From: Plectosphaerella cucumerina
Taxonomy: Eukaryota > Ascomycota > Sordariomycetes > Glomerellales > Plectosphaerellaceae
Direction: 5' to 3'
NCBI GenBank assembly: GCA_020746995.1
Contig: JAGPXD010000005.1
Span: 1,178,001-1,242,000 of the forward strand
Length of the DNA: 64,000 nt
In this document: piece by piece, positions 35,607 to 47,241 of the stretch
How the letters are laid out: each line of letters starts with the position of its first letter
Position numbering within the stretch: the stretch's first letter is position 1
Program-made: the position numbers and the translations under genes
Notes under the pieces: generated by a model
The model's input: the letters and a program-made list of their open reading frames with translations, nothing else
Told to the model about the DNA's origin: nothing
Database searches by the model: none

Positions 35607-36751
35607 ATGGCGCCCCCTCCCTCGGCTGATCTGCCTCTGCAGCAGAGGCTCATCCAGCTTGCGCAGACACTCCAATGTATGTCTTCTCTCTCCCATGATC
35701 GGTCCTTGGTCGACCGAACACCCGTCGCAACATCGTAGCTGACTTCTCCTCTCCCTGCAGTCGGCTGGTTCGCGGGGTACGTCGGCCTCTTTTCTCCCTC
35801 GTGCAGCTCTGACCGCCTGATGCTCGCGACACCCCTGGCGACAGCAACCCCGCCTGCGCCCGCCTCGATATCTCAAAATTGACCGCAAGCTGACTTTCGT
35901 GATTCCATAGACACTTCGTTCTGATCCTCTGCACCATTCGCTATGGGTTCTCGTGGATCCGCTTCAACTACTATGGCACCATGGCCCAGTTCTCCTACCG
36001 CACGGCCTTTGTCGCCGCCGCGGCCACCTACGGCATCGTAGTCTACAAGACGTTTAGGGCTCGTCTTCGTTCCGGTGCCAAGAACCTGAACAGCCCCATT
36101 GCCATCCTCGGCGACGAGAACGTCCAGTACCTCGGTGAGTCCAGCCGCCACATTCGCCATTGCCCACGGCCAAGCTGACTCTCCCCCTCTCTCGCAGCCA
36201 TGGCCCTTGTCTGGCTCTTCACCCCGCAGTACCCCCTGGCTCTGCTGCCGTACACCATCTACTCGGTCTTCCACGTTGCGACCTACTCGCGCGCCAACCT
36301 GATTCCCACCATCTCACCCCCCAAGCAGGTCGCTGCCGCCGAGGGCGCCACGCCCAACGGCAAGGCTCAGTTCGCGCCCAACCCCCTTGCCGACCGCATC
36401 GGTGCGTTCGTGAAGGAGTACTACGACTTCTCCATGTCCATCGTCGGCAAGCTCGAGCTGGCTCTGTGGGTTAGGGTCCTCGGCTCCGCCATTTTCTGGC
36501 AGCGCCGCTCGTGGATCCTGCTGGTCCTCTACACTGCCTTCATCCGCGCCCGCTTCTCCCAGAGCTCGCACATCCAGAACAGCCTGGCCGAGTTTGAGGC
36601 TCGCATCGACTCCCTCATCGGCAACCAGGGCACCCCTCCCCAGGCGCGCCAGGTCTGGGAGGGCGTCAAGAACGGCGTCCGCCAGTTCTACCACGTCACC
36701 GACGTCAACCGCTACCTCAGCGGTGCCGCCGCTCCCAAGAAGACCTCGTAA
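35607..36751 (+). CDS. TTS1/POM33 (TMEM33) family membrane nucleoporin
   Basis: Four exons, 35607-35676, 35761-35776 (16 nt), 35911-36134 and 36198-36751, encode 287 residues. Joining them gives TLQFGWFAGHFVLILCTIRYGFSW, the conserved first transmembrane region of the family. Further hydrophobic segments are YRTAFVAAAATYGIVVY, AMALVWLFTPQYPLALLPYT and RRSWILLVLYTAFI. Family members reside in ER and nuclear envelope membrane, shape ER tubules and help distribute nuclear pore complexes. Length and topology fit. The second exon is unusually short but all splice sites are canonical and phase is retained throughout. Convincing family call; specific function is taken from yeast relatives. Confidence 0.9.
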
Positions 36752-37838
36752 AGGGGTTCTGACTTGAAAGCGCCCAGCACCTGAGGCGCGATGAGGGAGG
36801 GGGCGGGGTCGGGTCGGGTATCGCACCCGCATCACCCGCCAACCTATCTCCTGGGTCACGACGATAAGAGAATGACCCGGCTGCAAGGCACAGCCAACCT
36901 AGATGACGACGATCAAGGGGAGGACGAATTGGGCTCGGGCGGTTTTCACGAACAAGGCACGCGAACATGAGGCCCTTTTTGCTGGGCGGGTCGGGACTGC
37001 ACGGCTGTACTGCAATTTGCTCCGGTGTTTGCGAGTCGCGGAGGACAGGACATGATTCCCCTGGCTGGTCGTGTCAGAGCCACATGGCGTAGGATCACGG
37101 AACAGCACATTTCCACTACCTGGTTTCTTTGCTTTGGTTTCTGCGGGAGGGATTGTCAGGTATGATTGACACGTGATTTTTTAAACCTGGCATGCGGTGA
37201 ATGTGTATGCATGATCATGTGCTCGCCTACCCGTCTAGGCTGCGAGGCGACGGCTTTGTCCGCAAGCTACATGCTGGGAAGAACAGCGATCGCCCGCCTT
37301 GCCCGCCTTGAGCCGTTCCCAGGGTCCTCCCCACCAGCTCCTGGGCATGGATTCTCATTCAGTCGGATCCCTGGCTGTTCTCAGAGTTGGAGAAACCGGA
37401 GGCCCAGATGAGTGGAGGAAATGCGACCAGCAGCCACAGGCCGCCCGCGGTGCCGTGGCGTCAGCCTGCTGTTCGCCCACCTCACCTGGGGTCGCACAGC
37501 CACACTCCACAAGATGACGTCGGCATCGAGGTTCGAGCTGTCACAGCATCCAGGACGGCAATGACGGCTCGCCTCGAGCGCGCCATCAAACGCCTAGACA
37601 CGCGGTAGGCTCAGCGAAGACGACAAAAACTGGGAGCTTTCAACCCGACGAGCTGCAGTGGTGCCATAAAACGTGGCTGTATCCCACATCAGGCTTCATC
37701 CGCGCACACCCGGTCCTTGGCCTCTCCCTCGACATCGTCCGACCTTCACCCTTCGCCTCTCACGCGACACAGCCAAGACCGCTGAGCTCAGCTTCTAGGA
37801 AACCGGCACCACAGCGCTTGACTCCCAGAGCCGTTGCC
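36752..37838. other. Intergenic region upstream of the PTEN gene
   Basis: About 1.1 kb between tandem plus-strand genes. No supported gene or repeat. A pyrimidine-rich leader (37680-37790) precedes the PTEN start. Confidence 0.45.
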
Positions 37839-39743
37839 ATGGCTTCGCTCCTGCGGCAACTCGTCGCCGGGCCTCGAGCCTGGCATACAGAGGTGGATCT
37901 GGATCTGTGCTATGTCACCGAGGACATCATCGCTACGTGAGCTCTCATCACATCTTCATGTCCCTTCATACGAGACATCTTGAGTAGAACTCGACTGACG
38001 CCAAGCAGCTCCGGTCCTTCGCAGACATGGCCCCAGCTGGCCTACCGCAACCCCCTCGACAAACTGGTCGGATTCCTCGATTCACGGCACGGCAAGAACT
38101 GGGCCATCTGGGAGTTCCGCGCCGAGGGTACCGGATATCCCGACGATGCAGTATACAACCGCATCCGGCATTACCCGTGGCCCGATCACCACCCGCCTCC
38201 CTTCCGGCTGGTGCCTCTCATGATGGCCAGCATGCGCAACTGGCTCCACGGCGGTGAGCTCCATGAGACAAAAGACGTCGACCTGAAGCTCTCTAGCAAC
38301 GCTACCGAGTCGCGAGAAGCATCCGCCAAAACGCCCCGTGTCGTCGTCGTGCACTGCAAGGCTGGCAAGGGCCGCAGCGGTACCGTCACATGCAGCTACC
38401 TCATCTCCGAGTGCGGCTGGCGCCCCGAGGAGGCGCTCACGCGCTTCACGGAACGGAGGATGAGGCCCAAATTCGGCGCGGGCGTCTCGATCCCCAGTCA
38501 GCTGCGCACCATCTCCTACGTGGATCGGTGGGCGCGAAACGGGAAGCGATACATCGACAGGCCGATTGAGATTGTGGAGATTCACATTTGGGGCCTGCGC
38601 AACGGCGTCAAGGTCGACGTGGAGGGCTATGCCGACGAGGGCAGGAGGATAGCCGTCTTCCACACGTTCAAGAAGAGCGAGAGGGTGATTGTTGAGGGCA
38701 ACGCGCCCGAGACGGGCGGAGGGGTCTCCGACATCATCTACGACCTGGCCGGCGTGCCTGTCGCGCGTGCTGTCGAGGGCGCCCCGGAGAAAGCAGAGTA
38801 TGCCGACGCCACGAACCTCAAGGATCCCAACGGAGAGGCCGCCAGGGCAGAAGAGGAGAGGAAACGCCAGGAGGAAAGCCCCGAGGGCCACGGCCGCGTG
38901 AAGAAGCTCAGCGGCAAGACGTCCAACCTTATTCAGCATGCCAGGGTCAAGACGGGCCTGACCAAGAAGCCGAGCCTTAGCAGGACGAATTCGGCAAAGT
39001 CGTCAAAGAGCCATCTCTCTGGATATTCGGAAGACGGCAACCTTGAAGGCGAGCCGGGTGGCATGGCTGTCATCCTGAAGCCCGTGGAGCCCGTCGCCAT
39101 CCCCAACAGCGACGTCAACATCTCGGTCGAGCGGCGGAACAGAAGTCCCTCGTCCCTTGGCTTTACTATGGTCACGGCCGTGGCGCACGTGTGGTTCAAC
39201 GCCTTCTTCGAGGGCAACGGCCCAGAGCAGGAGGGCAGGGCTGATGCCAGCGGTGTTTTCAGTATTGACTGGGACGCCATGGATGGGATCAAAGGCTCGA
39301 GCCGAAAGGGCGCGCGGGCCCTGGACCGGATTGCCGTGGTTTGGCGCGTCGCTGGGACTGATGGACCCGCTGCCGCAGTGGGAGAAGAGGTCGTCGAGCC
39401 GGCTGAGGGAAAGCCTGTGCCGCAGATGCCGGCTGCGGACTGGAAGGGAGGGAACCATGAGGACCCCGATGCTGGGAAGGGTCTGGGGCTGAGGGTGGCG
39501 AGTCCGTCGAGCGCGGATGTGAGTAAGGCTAGTAGTGTGAAGAGTCAGGATATCAAGGAGCATGCGGGCGCGCCGGATGAGGAGGATTCGATGGCGGGGG
39601 TTAGGGTCAGCGGGCCGGGGGGTGAGGAGGGGCTGGGTGGGAATGGGGGCGTGCCGGCGGGAGGGCAGCAGCCGGGGGTGGAGGTGTTGGAGAGTCCGGA
39701 CACGGCGAGCGCGACGACGAGTAAGACTGGAGGAGGTGCTTAG
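37839..39743 (+). CDS. PTEN-type phosphoinositide 3-phosphatase
   Basis: Exons 37839-37936 and 38009-39743 give 610 residues; intron 37937-38008 is GTGAGC...CAG. The N-terminus carries the PTEN-like segment YRNPLDKLVGFLDSRHGKNW, and the active-site P-loop is HCKAGKGRSGT with Cys149 and Arg155. The two lysines of CKAGKGR are the PTEN-specific residues that favour PtdIns(3,4,5)P3. A C2-like region appears to follow (VDRWARNGKRYIDRPIEIVE onward). The last 200 or so residues are low-complexity, Pro/Gly/Lys-rich, and likely disordered and regulatory. In other fungi PTEN/TEP1 proteins affect growth, sporulation or virulence; a role in this organism is inference. Catalytic residues are intact. Confidence 0.92.
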
Positions 39744-39972
39744 ATGCTTCGATACTTCTAGAGTAATTCTTATGGTTTCTTGTGCAACTGCGGGTGAGAG
39801 AGGTGGGATGATCGGTCTGCGAACTCCTGATTCAATCCCACCACTCCCCAAGCTCATCATCGAAGGCGCACTTGGAAGCACGAGCATGAAAGGAGGTAAA
39901 CATTATAGAGTATTAGGTATCAACAGGTATCATTTGCAGTCGTTGGAAGAACCAATGATCATCAGCTCCCGC
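39744..39972. other. Short convergent 3' region, PTEN / CFEM gene
   Basis: 229 bp between opposing stop codons; nothing but presumed 3' UTRs and terminators. Confidence 0.5.
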
Positions 39973-41706
39973 TCACTGGATCCAGCTCGTGCCGATGGCC
40001 GACACCCTCTGCGGCCGTGGTATCCAAGAAGAAGAGCGATTCGAGTACCCATGCTCCCTGAGCCAGTTATAGCGAGGCCCATAGGGAGCTTTCCTCGGAG
40101 CATCATCCATCCCCCGCAACGGTGGGAAGTCGCGAGGTCCGCTCTCGATGTCTCGAAAGGCTGGGGGTTCCTCGTCCTCGATCCTGCTGGTGATGGTATC
40201 CATCATATCACTCCTCGTATCCAGCGGGTCGCTCCTCGTGCTGGAGGCACCGGTGCTCCAGTCGTGGAAGGACTTTGGCTCTCTGAGGAAGCCGGCGGCG
40301 GAGGGCGTAGCGGGCGTTTCGCCCGAGTGGTTCTGGCGGTGCGAGCGTGTTGAGTCGATGAGTCGCCGCATCGGTTTCTCGAGTAACTTCCGGATTGCGG
40401 GGAGGCAGGTACAGACGATGCCGGCGGCGAGTTCGGCGGTTGTCCAAAGCAGGACGGGGACGTAATCGAACGTAGGGTCGAGGGAGTTTCCAAAGACGAG
40501 AAGGGTCTGCAGCCGCAGGACCGTAGCAATGAGGCCGAAACCCCCGATGGCAAACATGACGCCGATGAGGAGCTTTCGTCGCAGGGCCATGTTAAGGCGC
40601 CACAACATGCCGATGGGCATGGTGATGATGATGACATCAAAGACGATGGCCATTCCGGAGTGCGCATAGGCAAGTGCGTTGACATCAAGACAGGTGCCGC
40701 CGCGGATGTCCTTGTTCCAGAAGAAGCGGAGGGGGCGGCAGGAGAATATCGTGAGGGGGGTGATGATGAGAGTGCTGAGGGCGAGGAGGGCGAGGACGCC
40801 GTGGGACCAGTTGCGGAAGGTCTTGCTGGTGCGGAAGATGTGGATGTACATCCAGATTATTGAGGCTTTTGTCAGGGCGAGGACGACGATGTAGACGACT
40901 TCGGCGATGTAGACTGGGATGGTGTTAGGGGTGGTGAGGTATTGGGGGGAGGGGGGGCGTACAGAGGCGGAGGCCTTTGAGGAGGGCGCCGTCTTCGAGG
41001 TCCCAGAGGTGTTTGCCGAAACCGAGGTCGACCACTGAAGAGTTGAGTCAGGTGGGATATGGGGTTGGATTGGATGTAGGTACTCACTGTACTTGACGCA
41101 TACGATGGGCACGATGGTGAGCCCCTAGTCTCTGTCAGTCTGTGTCTTGATGTCCACATCTCGTGCCATCGACGTACAACTGCCGTGGAGATGATGAGCT
41201 CCTCAAAGTCGAGACTGTGTGTAACGATTTTCGACACGATCCTCATGATGTACGCCAAGAACGCGACGCCCACCAAAGAGAAGAGGATCACCAAGGTCTT
41301 TTTGCCGTCGTCGGTATGTGGGAGTTGGCAGATGCCGGCTTGAACCCTTGCGACACCTGCTCGTGGAACATTCGTTAGCATACCATCTCTGTCCGACATG
41401 CTGATCAACCTACCCAGAGTGTCTTGCATCGTGCAGTTGGCCTGTAGGCACGCCGCCGTGGCGGTTGTGAGATCGTTGTTGGAGCACTGGCACGCATTGT
41501 CGGTCAGGGAGCATCCACTTGCGGGAACTGTCATGAGGAGGCAGTTGAGCTATGGCACCCTATGTTAGTCGAGCTTTCGAAGCATGCTTTAGGGGAGGAT
41601 CACGAACCCCGCATGGTGGAAGGTCACCGATCCCTGGCCTCTGCGCCATGGTGACGGCCAGCAGCCCACATAGCGCTGCCAGGAAAGAGGCCCAAACGTA
41701 TCGCAT
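39973..41706 (-). CDS. CFEM-domain seven-helix receptor-like protein (PTH11 type)
   Basis: Six exons, 41706-41608, 41549-41414, 41356-41178, 41124-41088, 41034-40963 and 40913-39973, give 487 residues; all five introns are GT-AG of 49-58 nt and in phase. A signal peptide (MRYVWASFLAALCGLL) precedes a CFEM domain with all eight cysteines (32, 36, 46, 53, 55, 67, 72, 88) and the conserved Asp50 in SLTDNACQC. After it come seven transmembrane segments, with the rhodopsin-like fungal (DUF3328/PTH11-type) signatures DLGFGKHLWDLE, YIAEVVYIVVLALTKASII, FDVIIITMPIGMLWRLNM and a cytoplasmic tail. CFEM-PTH11 proteins include the Pyricularia receptor Pth11, needed for surface sensing; ligand and coupling here are unknown. 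The small exon 37 nt and its neighbours are supported by family alignment of KYMVDLGFGKH. Confidence 0.88.
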
Positions 41707-43992
41707 CTCGAAAGGTTGATGTGTTTCTGTCTGCTATTGTTCTTCGAATCCCCCGCCGCCTTGGCTCATGAATATGTCAGAGGAGCGGTCATCTCTTTTG
41801 CGTTGTTTTTCGGTTGTTGTCAACGAGACGGAGACGAGAGTGTATGTCGAGGTCTTGGTTTGTCTGATGACCCGGGAGACGGCCGCGTGTAAATACACCA
41901 GACGCAGGACGGCACCGACCTTGCCGAGCTCCCCTCCTCCCATGATGGCGACACTCCGGGTCGGCTGAAGATGTGCGCCACACACCATCAGCAAGCGTTT
42001 AAGTTGTCAGTTGGAACGTCTCTCGTGCTTTGGAGACCCAGGGCGCCCCTAATGCCGGTGCCACGCGGATCAGTGGGGTGTGTGTGTGCCTGTACCCCTT
42101 GCGGCAAAATCCCCGAAACAACGGGCACGACCTCTCCTGATTTGCCAGCCCTTTGTCGCCGGCAGCTTGGGTCGATGCCCGATCAGGGTGCTGGCGGGAA
42201 GGAGATGGTCGGGGATGATCTGATGGCGGCGGGCGTTGATACCACGCTGGGCATGGCTCGGGCTCGTGTCCTCCTCGGCATCTACCGGTGATGTCCCCGG
42301 GCTGCGAGTGCGTGCGCTGTGGCGTCCCTCCGAGCCCTGCCAGGCGGGTTTGGATGTTTCCTGTTGTCTTTGCGGCCGTGACGTCCGTTCCCTGGAAGCG
42401 AGGCCCGGCTCTCGGACCTCTTCAGCGCTACATCGCGTTCCCGCGGACGGGCGGTCTCGCCAGTGAACCTTAACCTGGCGCCGGTCGAGGAGAGGGGCAG
42501 CTGATCGGCAGTTGCATTCTGGACGACATCGGACGACTGGGGGCCACGTCGCCTCGAGATAGAGTGATTGTGGATGAGCCGGGGGTGGGACGCCTGATAA
42601 CGCATGGTAGCGCGTAGGTGAGGTGAGGTGCTCGCTGTTTGGACCTTCGCAAGGCGGGTAGGTTGTGGTAGGGTGAAGGCTTGGCGACGGATATGAGAGC
42701 TGGGTGCATGAAGTGGCCGAGGCGACAGAGAGAAGTTGAGTTTGTCGGTGTTGAGGAAGATGGCACGCGTTGTGTGTAAGATTTCTGACGTGTTTAGAGG
42801 TCGAGTAAGTCAGCTCGACGTCAGTCCGGTCGAGTCAATGACGTCCGGAATACCGGCTTCTTAGCTTGTAGATCTGTGATCTTCGGCCCAAAATGTCAAC
42901 GGTTTGTGGGCGCATGTGAGCCGGGGATTTTACCTGAAAGGTTGGGTCTGTCCGCAAGCCTGGTGGATGCATCGCCGGATGTGTTGATCTCAACCAGCCG
43001 AGGAGCCCTCAAGGTTGAGGATTTCAGCCGGAAGTTTTGGAGGTGTCGGGCAGCCGAACGTTCTTGGATCTTGGTGTCTGAAGACCCAAAATTCGAGTGG
43101 TGTCAGGGACCTGCCATGTTTGGACAACTGCGCTGTCTTGCAGAATACCTTGCCTGGTACAAAGAAGACAGGAATTCACACGTTGAAATGGCGCTCATCT
43201 GAGTCCTTGCAAGACCAACATTCTTCTCCCGGGAAAGCATGCTTTTGTGATAAATGGTGCTTTAATAATGAGCGAGCAGGTTCTTTCCCCGCGAGGATGA
43301 AAATTTCTTGTTGGGGAAAGGAAAGTGTTGGAAAGGGTCTAACTTCTGATTTCAATTTCAAGTTGGTACGGAGGCTTGAGCTACCTAACTAAGTAGTTGA
43401 TATCTTGCCTGCCTGTGGCAGATTGGGTTTTAATCACCGTCTTTTGTATTGAAACTATTAATCAGGTATCTATCGTGAATTTACAAACCCTAAATCACCT
43501 TCCACCTGACGAGGCAGTTGCTATGTTTTGATGGGATGGACTGTGGATTGCAGATTCTGAGGATGTCTTGCTGGCCAGCCATCAGCCTCACCATCATGAA
43601 AATGAGAACGTCAGAGACTACGGGCATCTATTAGCGGACTAGAAGCCGTTGATTTATGAAAAGAGACGGTTATCACCTTAAATATGGCCCTACTTATATA
43701 GAGATACTTGTAGTAATTTGTCCACGCCGCAGTGAGATCCCTGAAAATGAAAAGCATGGACCGCCTACCGCCAGACATCAGGTGCACACTGAAGCAGAAG
43801 GCACGCAAGGTGAAAAGCATTGACCGCGTTCGTGATGCCGTCAGGCACCCAAAATACAGCGGAGCACATGAAAGTGCATCAAGTAGATTCCCACAAACTT
43901 CTCCAAATTGTACTCGTCGACTTCTCAGGTCAGAACCTCTCATACCTCACATCCAACGCCAACAACACTCACCATCAAGCAGACCTTGTCCA
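41707..43992. other. 2.3-kb intergenic region before the BTB-like gene
   Basis: Promoter of the CFEM gene to the left; its right part (43200-43900) is noticeably AT-richer than the rest of the window. No supported gene, repeat or RNA. Confidence 0.45.
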
Positions 43993-44863
43993 ATGGAGGA
44001 AGGACTATCGGGAGAACTCATGGAAGGGCTGATAGCTCTTTCAATGGAAGAACAGATAGCTCTTCTCCAGAGGGTCATTGACCGCATGGCCAGAAGGCAA
44101 GATACGTTCTTTCTTTTTTCGATGCACTTACGGTTGGCTAACCTTTCAAAGCGGCCACCGGCCCAAGCCCCGGCTCGTCACCTTCTTGGTTGGCCAAGAA
44201 GGACAAAGATACGTTCTGAAGGAGTCCACCTGCGTCAAGATCTCCCGGTATTTTTATACCATCCTCACCAACAACGGCACCATCGAGTCTCAGACTCGAA
44301 CAATCGTCTGGGACGACATCGACGTCCAGACCTTCAGGCACTTCCTGAAGTTCGTGCAATTCGGAGATGAGTGGTTTCGGCCCATCAACCTCAACTTCAC
44401 CTCGCCGGGCACCTTTCCTTGGGATAAGGATGACTACATCATGAGCATGGCCAAGGTCATCGTCCTCGCAGACCGATACGATGTCAAGGGGCTGGCCGAC
44501 CACTGCATCACTGAGGTCAAGAAGTCGTGCTTCAACTTCTTCATCTACTCCAGACTCAAGACGGTGGAAGATTCCCTCGAGGTCATCCACTACCTCTGGA
44601 AGAACACCATGCCCAACCACGAGATCCAGAAGATACTCAGCCGTCTTCTGCTGACCTTCGAGTCTCGCATTGACGAGACCATCTCGATGCCGGAGTGGTA
44701 TGACGAGCGGCCTACGTCGACCGAAGCTGAGCGCCAGAGGAAGGAGAAGATCTGGGTCATCACTGAGGCGTACAAGGACATCATGGCAAGCATAGACGGT
44801 CAAGGCTCGTACGAAATCGCCGACTATCTGCAGAATCTGCACATCGCAGCTGTCGAGCAATGA
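43993..44863 (+). CDS. BTB/POZ-like domain protein
   Basis: Exons 43993-44096 and 44152-44863 encode 271 residues. The intron begins GCAAGA, a GC-AG intron, has a branch site GGCTAACC and ends CAAAG. Splicing joins ARS to GHRPKPRLVTF in phase. The BTB-like core is VTFLVGQEGQRYVLKE, then SRYFYTILTN, TRTIVWDDIDVQTFRHFLKF and KVIVLADRYDVKGLADHCI, typical of the large fungal family of small BTB proteins. They commonly act as dimers or Cul3 adaptors; a target cannot be inferred. No signal peptide or membrane helix. The C-terminus (GQGSYEIADYLQNLHIAAVEQ) is echoed by a tandem copy after the stop codon. Confidence 0.72.
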
Positions 44864-45053
44864 ATATTGGTGGAGCATGGGTCTGGTACAAGACAAAACG
44901 GACTTTTGGCATCAAGCATGGATGGTCAAGGCTTGTACGACATGGCTCACAACCTGCAGAACCTGCACATATCGACTGTCGAGCAATGAATGCCGATGGA
45001 GCGATGAGAATGGCCGGGTCCAAGACACACCGGACTCTTGTTATACAAAATGG
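44798..45053 (+). repeat. Tandem duplication (126-nt period) of the BTB gene 3' end
   Basis: Unit 1 (44798-44923) contains the last 21 sense codons of the BTB-like gene, its stop and 60 nt beyond. Unit 2 (from 44924) repeats GGTCAAGGCT, encodes GQGLYDMAHNLQNLHISTVEQ in the same relative frame, and again ends CAATGA. About 54 of the 66 coding bases agree by eye, and the post-stop flanks also align with a small indel. Confidence 0.85.
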
Positions 45054-45069
45054 CTGGACAGGGACATAT

Positions 45070-45666
45070 CTAGGCATACGAGTCAAAGAGCTGCTGGTAC
45101 TTGATACGGGTAGCATCATCGCCCGTCCAAACATCCCTCTCCCTATCCACAACCTCGACGTGCGTGCCAATGAATGTAGCGACCATGCCGGCGCCATGAG
45201 CAGTTTTGTCGATGAAGACATGCTCATCGGGCTCGACGACCTCAAGGTAGTAAGGGTGCGTAAGCATGGCGGTGAGGACGTCTGCAGACTCGTAGAGGAA
45301 CATGGCGATGCCGTCAAAGTCGACGGGCTCGGGTGAGGCGGGGACTTCAGAGCCTGCATCGGTAGGCAGGATCTTGCCGCCGACTTGGACCTGTGGAAGG
45401 GGTTTGCGTTAGTTCAAGAAGAGTCAAGGGGGGGTGATGGAGAGACGTACCTGCTGGTAGCGGGTGATGTTGAAGTGGACGGCAAGAGGTGCGACCTTGG
45501 GGGCGTGCTGGGTCTGCCAGTAATCCCAGTACTCCTCGCGGCTGAATTCGGGGTGGCGCTTGACGTATGTGACCATCTGGAGGAGGCCGGTCCTGGACTT
45601 GCACTCGGAGGCAAGGGCCGAGCCGAGGATGGCCGTGACGGCGGTGATCAAGCTGAGACGAACCAT
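45070..45666 (-). CDS. Secreted EthD-like (dimeric alpha-beta barrel) protein
   Basis: Exons 45666-45451 and 45390-45070 give 178 residues. A signal peptide (MVRLSLITAVTAILGSALAS) precedes an EthD-like fold: LLQMVTYVKRHPEFSREEYW, DYWQTQHAPKVAPLAVHFNI, TRYQQVQV, and later AHGAGMVATFIGTHVEVVDRE. EthD-type barrels occur in dehydratases, decarboxylases and monooxygenases of fungal polyketide pathways, and also as orphan secreted proteins. A His in the QHAPKV motif and conserved Tyr/Tyr-Gln are present. Being exported and without a nearby biosynthetic gene, a pathway role is not supported here. It converges with the duplicated 3' end of the BTB gene (206 bp away). I cannot name a substrate. Confidence 0.78.
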
Positions 45667-47241
45667 GGCTAGGGTTGGACCGGGAAAGGGGGCTTGGTGT
45701 GATGGCAAGAGCGCAAACGAGAGGTGACCAACGAGGAAAAGGTGAGCACGGGAGGGACGGACAAATACATGCCTGGACAGCGGTGTTAAGTACAAGGCGT
45801 TGTATTGTCTTCGGGCTCTTCATGCCCGATGGACTCCGTGTCGGCGGCCTACCCTGAATTGGAAGCTTGGGAATCATGGCTTACTACCTGCATGTAGAAG
45901 CAGCAGTAGCATGGGTGCTTCCGCGTAAACGAAGGACCTCCAACTGGAAGCATCGAAGCGAGCCCTCAGCAGCATGGGTGTCGTCGGCGAATCATACTTA
46001 CAGGTGAACCGTTTGCCCAGGTCCGGGGAGATGCCCCCTGAAGCTCTCATGCAGCCTCTGGCTGGACCTGACGTCCCCCACGCCAAAGGTTGCAGTATTG
46101 AAATTTGCCCAGCAAACGGTGCATTGTTCTTCAAGTGAGGGGGGGCATTGTTTCTTCACCCTCACCCTTGTCCACCACATGCACCCATATAGCCGACCAA
46201 CCGTGCCGCACAGGTACCGGTGTCGACACACGCAAAGATCGAGCACAGATCCAGATGGATGGTCAAGATCTCGGTTCGATGCCCATGTGTTTGATGCATT
46301 TCTTCTCAAGTCACATCGCATATCAGGGGCATCATGCCGCCACCACGTGGCGATCATGAACTCTGGCATTGTTCGACGCCACCGCCAGCTACCAGGATGG
46401 ACGTGTGTGTGTCCGCTCTTCCGCTCCGCCACACGCCGGAAGCTCCCGCTTTGGCGTCGGTACTCCAAGCACTTGAGTAATTTCTGTCGCCAACACCGCC
46501 CCTGCCGACGAGTCTTGTGTCGTCGCGTCCCCGTCAAATCCCTGTAGACTGGCCTGGCCCCAGCTCATTAAGCCCTGCCGGGAGCTCCGCGGCGCCAACA
46601 GCCCCTGTCAACGGCCGCGGAACAGCGCTCCGTTGATGGCAGTCCCCGCTGGACCCTTACGCGTAGATCCCTGCCCCGTGCTCCGGAAGAGGGCGCTCGT
46701 TATATTCGTTGTCGAGTGAGGCCTAGATATGGGGTTTCAAAGGCAATCAATCACCCGCAGGAAACTGATGATTCGGCCACCTCTGCGCTTGTTGCCCATT
46801 GGAACCGAGAAAACGGACTGGTCTCCGGGCTTCCACTGCCTCCCCGGCTTTCAGTGGCTACACATCTTGACGACCTGCACGTCCGCGGCACAGCACCAAC
46901 GGCGAAGAAGTCGGCAGGGGTCTTCATGCCTGTCCTCTGCAGGGGAAGATATCCACCCCCCTGCTGGTGGTACGATAGTATTAGCATTGTTCTTCTCGAG
47001 AACAATGGCAGCGTCAAATGAAGTCGCGCGACGATCAAAATGGAGATGTTTGTCAGTTGGTGTTCATGAAACTCATGGGAACATGAGCGAAAAGATGAGG
47101 AATCTTACGGAAGCAGATGATGGGAGACATATGAGAAGACAAATCCACCGGTGGAGTCGGTGAGGCGCTGCTCGTTAACGGCTTCTCATTTTGGCCTGAA
47201 GTTGTCGAGACGCCATCTCCAGTATCCAATCTCTCACCGCC
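45667..47241. other. 1.6-kb divergent intergenic region
   Basis: Shared promoter of the EthD-like gene (-) and PTH11-like gene (+). The longest frame (46537-45998, minus, 179 codons) has no domain or coding look. Nothing else found. Confidence 0.45.

Noticed and set aside
45053..45080. Possible third copy of the 126-nt BTB repeat
   Set aside because: Only a short weak similarity (GGACAGGGACATAT) remains before the EthD-like gene end; not enough to call.
46270..46285. B-box-like GGTTCGATGCC
   Set aside because: Looked for a tRNA around it; no A-box at the proper distance and no cloverleaf. No other tRNA candidate was seen.
45998..46537. 179-codon minus-strand frame
   Set aside because: Cys/Trp/Arg-rich composition typical of random translation, no intron or domain support.
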